A DNA stretch of 64,000 nt from Siderastrea siderea (lineage: Eukaryota; Cnidaria; Anthozoa; Scleractinia; Rhizangiidae): positions 15,677,453 to 15,741,452 of the forward strand of contig OZ034978.1 in assembly GCA_964030785.1 (NCBI GenBank), read 5' to 3'. Shown piece after piece: positions 61,471 to 64,000 of this stretch (its first letter is position 1; each line of letters opens with the position of its first letter). The notes below the pieces were generated by a model that was given only the letters and a program-made list of their open reading frames with translations, had not been told where the DNA came from and searched no databases. A program made the translations under genes and the position numbers.

Positions 61471-61483
61471 AATCCTCCGCCCC

Positions 61484-61513
61484 CCCCCCAGGCGATAAAT
61501 AATGACCGGTCCC
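61484..61513 (-). repeat. Right terminal inverted repeat of the 7.5-kb transposon
   Basis: Read on the minus strand it begins GGGACCGGTCATTATTTATC, matching the left end. Followed directly by the TAA target duplication. Confidence 0.95.
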
Positions 61514-61516
61514 TAA

Positions 61517-63849
61517 AGATGCAATTTCTAGTAATGTTACCACAGACCTTCGGAGGGTGAACTGTGACGCTTGTGAATTTTTTTTGGTATTTTTCAGGCA
61601 AAAGGTAACTATCCATCTCTATTTTTGTCAGTTTTTGTATCTTAAGAATGTGCGTTTGACTAGAAGTTAATTGGAGAAAAAGTGTTATAGCATGTTCTAA
61701 ATATAAATTCAGTTGCTAGCAACATGCCCAAGGAGGTTTCACTGTTTAAATTGTGAATAATAATGTCAAGGAAGGACTACAGAACAGGGTTTCCCAAAAG
61801 ACTGGAGGCATGATTTTGTCTCCGAGGCGACTTTTTTATCATGGTACTTTTCGCTTTATACAAGGCTGTGATGAAGCTGCAAGAGATAAAAGAACAAACC
61901 ACTGGCCACGTTTTCGGCAAGATTAAATCATTATTAACTGGAAACTTAGAAAGCTTTACTTTCATTGGCTTGCCCCTGGCGCGGTGTTGGCATACAAATT
62001 AATAATGGCCTGACGTGAATTAATAATCAAGGTCTGAAATCGTTGCAGCGAAACACCTGACTTCGCTTCTCGCAAGTGGTGTCTTCGATTTGAATGAACT
62101 CGGTTGTGAGTATAATTTTTCTTTCTTTCTAAATTTGTGGTCTTCAGATATTCTTGGTGGCTAGGCGACATTTTAATGAAGCTAGCCTATCCTCTGAAAT
62201 TGATTTAACTTATCAGTCCACTCAGCTCACAGGAATTAGAAAAAAATTTCTGTTGTGCGTAAATTACCAGATATATTGTAGTATTTAACCTACGTAGGAT
62301 AATTTATTTGGCAGATGCAGTTTAAATTAAAGAAGGGGACTACCTTTTTTCTGGAACTAAGATATAATGAAATTGGTACCTTGATAAAGAAAAAGTGTTT
62401 ACTGAAACTCAATATCCTTACAGCGCCGTAGGAAATCACAATTCACTTAAAAGACGAATTGCATCGTTGTTTCTGTGCTGTGAATTTCTTTATGATGTTA
62501 AGTTTAATTTTTATTTCAACCTTGATGAAAGCTTTCTATGTGAACGGATGTATGTATTGATTCATACTGAACCTGAGTTTTTGAAATTTCTTTCTTGTTC
62601 AACTTCTAACAGAAGAAGCTCGACAGGACATAAATGTCTTGAAACGTTTGCTAGGGTTTTTTAATTTAAGCTATTGCTGCTTGCAGCTCCAAAATATCGG
62701 ATTGTTTGAGAATTAACGGCTTAAAAGAAAGGGAAAGGATATATATATATAACGAAGGTTAAGTAAAGTATTTTAACTTAGCCTTTGGTGCCAATGTACA
62801 GCGTCAATGCCGGGATGCAGACAAATTTATATCAGTTTGTATCATGACTTGCTGCAGGGCCTTGTGAACTTAACACATGCATGTGTATTTGAATCTTATT
62901 TTAAAGCAGGCTTTATCACTATCAGTTTAATTTCAGTTTCATACTCATTTTGCCTTTTCGTACTTAATGGTAATGCAAACGATAAAAAAATTTTATCTTT
63001 CTATAATTCACATTTCACATCTTATGAAACTTATCTTTCGAAAAGGGTGCACGGTTGCTGGAGGCGCAGACGAGAAAGTCGACTGAAAAGTGCGCCTCCG
63101 TTTACAAAGACGAAACAGACAAACTTCTTTTCTAGGCTACAACTAAAACTGTAATTATGGTCGCCGTAGGTTGGCAGGTCTCTTCAGGTTGAAGCCAAAG
63201 CTATTGAGCCGAAACAAAAAAGTTTCATTTTAGAAGATGGCGGCCCTTTATCAACATATACATTGATTTGGGTTTCAAGACAAGTAAACTTTCAGAGAAA
63301 GAAAAAATCAATTTTCTCGATCGTGCTTACGCCTCAATAGTAAAATATTTGTCTATAACATGTTCATCTGCCTTAAAAAAAAGATTGAGTTGTGATTAAC
63401 ACGTCTCAACTAACCCTTTTCCAAGGTAATTTAAATCCTATAAAAAGCATAAAAAGTCGTTGTAAACAAGTAGAAACGCAAACCCACGCCTAATTATATT
63501 ATAAAGGATACTTAACAGTGAACATCACGTGGCTTTGTAACAAACTCATTTTGAATAAATGTTATAGAGAACACAGTTAACCAATGAAAGATTTTCAGGC
63601 CGGCCAGCTGTGCTTACACCTTACACTAAAACCAAACAAAATTCTGTTGTAATCTGTTGATAATATATCAAAGAGACAAAAGAAAACGTGTGTATCACAA
63701 AATCTATTTTTAATTTACTCTCCAATTACCAGCACAGAAGCAATTGAGTCCCTGTGGTCAGTACAAATTAAGTGTCTTCAAGACATACCTTTAGCACGAA
63801 CTGCCTCAATAAGGTGGGTGAAGATAGTAATGTCAGTAATCTTTGCAGC
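61517..63849. other. Gene-free stretch right of the transposon, copy 2
   Basis: Counterpart of about 26652-30201 without the 26978-28189 element. The same two open frames (62395-62664 and 62807-63154) are present with almost no changes, along with their surroundings. No gene recognised. Confidence 0.45.
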
Positions 63850-64000
63850 AGAGGACAAAATGACTTCATTAAATTCGACTATTATAACGTGGACTTCTCT
63901 TGTAGTACAAACTCAGTGGCAGTCGTCAGAGGACAAATCTATGTTATTGAGATCGATACGAGGAGTGAGTTATCTACTGTTAAAAGATATGATGTGGAGT
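63850..64000 (+). pseudogene. Kelch-repeat fragment, copy 2 (cut by window end)
   Basis: Nearly identical to 30202-30350 of copy 1 and covering only its first kelch repeat. The frameshift position of copy 1 lies beyond the window, so whether this copy is broken cannot be seen. Confidence 0.6.

Larger units (their letters stand above)
53965..61513. mobile_element. Complete 7549-bp two-gene DNA transposon, superfamily not recognised
   Basis: Perfect terminal inverted repeats start GGGACCGGTCATTATTTATC and run on through GCCTGGGGG at both ends (about 30 bp). TAA flanks both sides (53962-53964, 61514-61516), and copy 1 shows the empty site GATTTTAAAGATG near 26650. Inside are two divergent spliced genes, a shared promoter, GATCCCCC repeats near both ends and a nested 128-bp palindrome. 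A TAA duplication is known for PIF/Harbinger, but neither protein looks like a Harbinger transposase or Myb-like partner. Open frames and splice sites appear intact, so the copy may be recent and possibly active. Confidence 0.9.
31155..64000 (+). repeat. Copy 2 of large tandem duplication (runs off the window)
   Basis: Matches copy 1 from about 4377; base 64000 corresponds to about 30340 of copy 1. Private insertions are at 32709-33696, about 34243-34709, 34862-35162, 40720-41179 and 53965-61513. Similarity is very high in the non-coding middle and at the kelch end, and visibly lower across the receptor gene (31480 to about 38300), where introns differ by many substitutions and small indels. 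Confidence 0.85.

Noticed and set aside
53965..61513. Assignment of the 7.5-kb transposon to PIF/Harbinger from its TAA duplication
   Set aside because: The duplication fits, but the large DDE-like protein with Cys cluster and SAP-like segment and the SAM-like partner do not resemble Harbinger proteins.
1..64000. CRISPR arrays, operons or bacterial promoters
   Set aside because: The window is eukaryotic, with introns and LINE/MITE content; the tandem repeats seen are microsatellites and minisatellites without spacers.

Overview
This is an AT-rich eukaryotic nuclear window with phased introns, long non-coding stretches, microsatellites, many MITEs and a LINE tail. The kelch-like fragment, the repeat content and the receptor type suggest an anthozoan cnidarian, probably a stony coral. 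That assignment is inference; nothing in the sequence names the species.

Layout. Bases 1-4376 are a gene-free flank with hairpins, a MITE and simple repeats. From about 4377 to the end, the window is a large head-to-tail duplication. Copy 1 spans about 4377-31154. Copy 2 starts at about 31155 and is still running at 64000, where it matches copy 1 near 30340. Each copy carries, in order, (i) a seven-coding-exon gene on the minus strand, (ii) about 17 kb without a recognisable gene, and (iii) a decayed kelch-repeat (KLHL-type) fragment on the plus strand. The copies differ mainly by clean mobile-element insertions, so each copy supplies the empty site of the other.

Gene content. The minus-strand gene (11584-6136) can be spliced by eye into an intact 497-residue protein. 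Its order is signal peptide, half of a ligand-binding domain (S1), TM1, pore loop with TVGYGD, TM2, second half of the ligand-binding domain (S2), TM3, and a short coiled-coil tail. This is an ionotropic glutamate receptor layout with a potassium-channel selectivity filter, as known in prokaryotic GluR0 and rotifer AvGluR1. The second copy (38653-31480) keeps all exons but has a one-base deletion in TM1, so it is a pseudogene or carries a sequence error.

Mobile elements. Copy 2 is interrupted by a complete 7549-bp DNA transposon (53965-61513) with perfect ~30-bp terminal inverted repeats and a TAA target duplication. It has two divergently transcribed, spliced genes. One encodes a 1187-residue protein with DDE/integrase-like motifs, a Cys cluster and a SAP-like segment. 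The other encodes a 442-residue protein with a SAM-like N-terminus, a basic middle and an acidic tail. I cannot assign it to a named superfamily; with the receptor it is the best candidate for something undescribed. Smaller insertions include a 1463-bp CAGGG-ended element placed 3 bp after the receptor stop codon, a 1212-bp poly-G-ended element with a 10-bp target duplication, a 988-bp foldback element built on a GAGTGACCAC minisatellite with a 9-bp target duplication, a 301-bp TA-flanked MITE, a hairpin inside an AT repeat, and a truncated LINE 3' end.

Caveat. The two copies are nearly identical over most of their length but clearly more diverged across the receptor gene. This may reflect a real tandem duplication with later gene conversion. 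The highly similar part could also arise if two haplotypes were placed in series during assembly.
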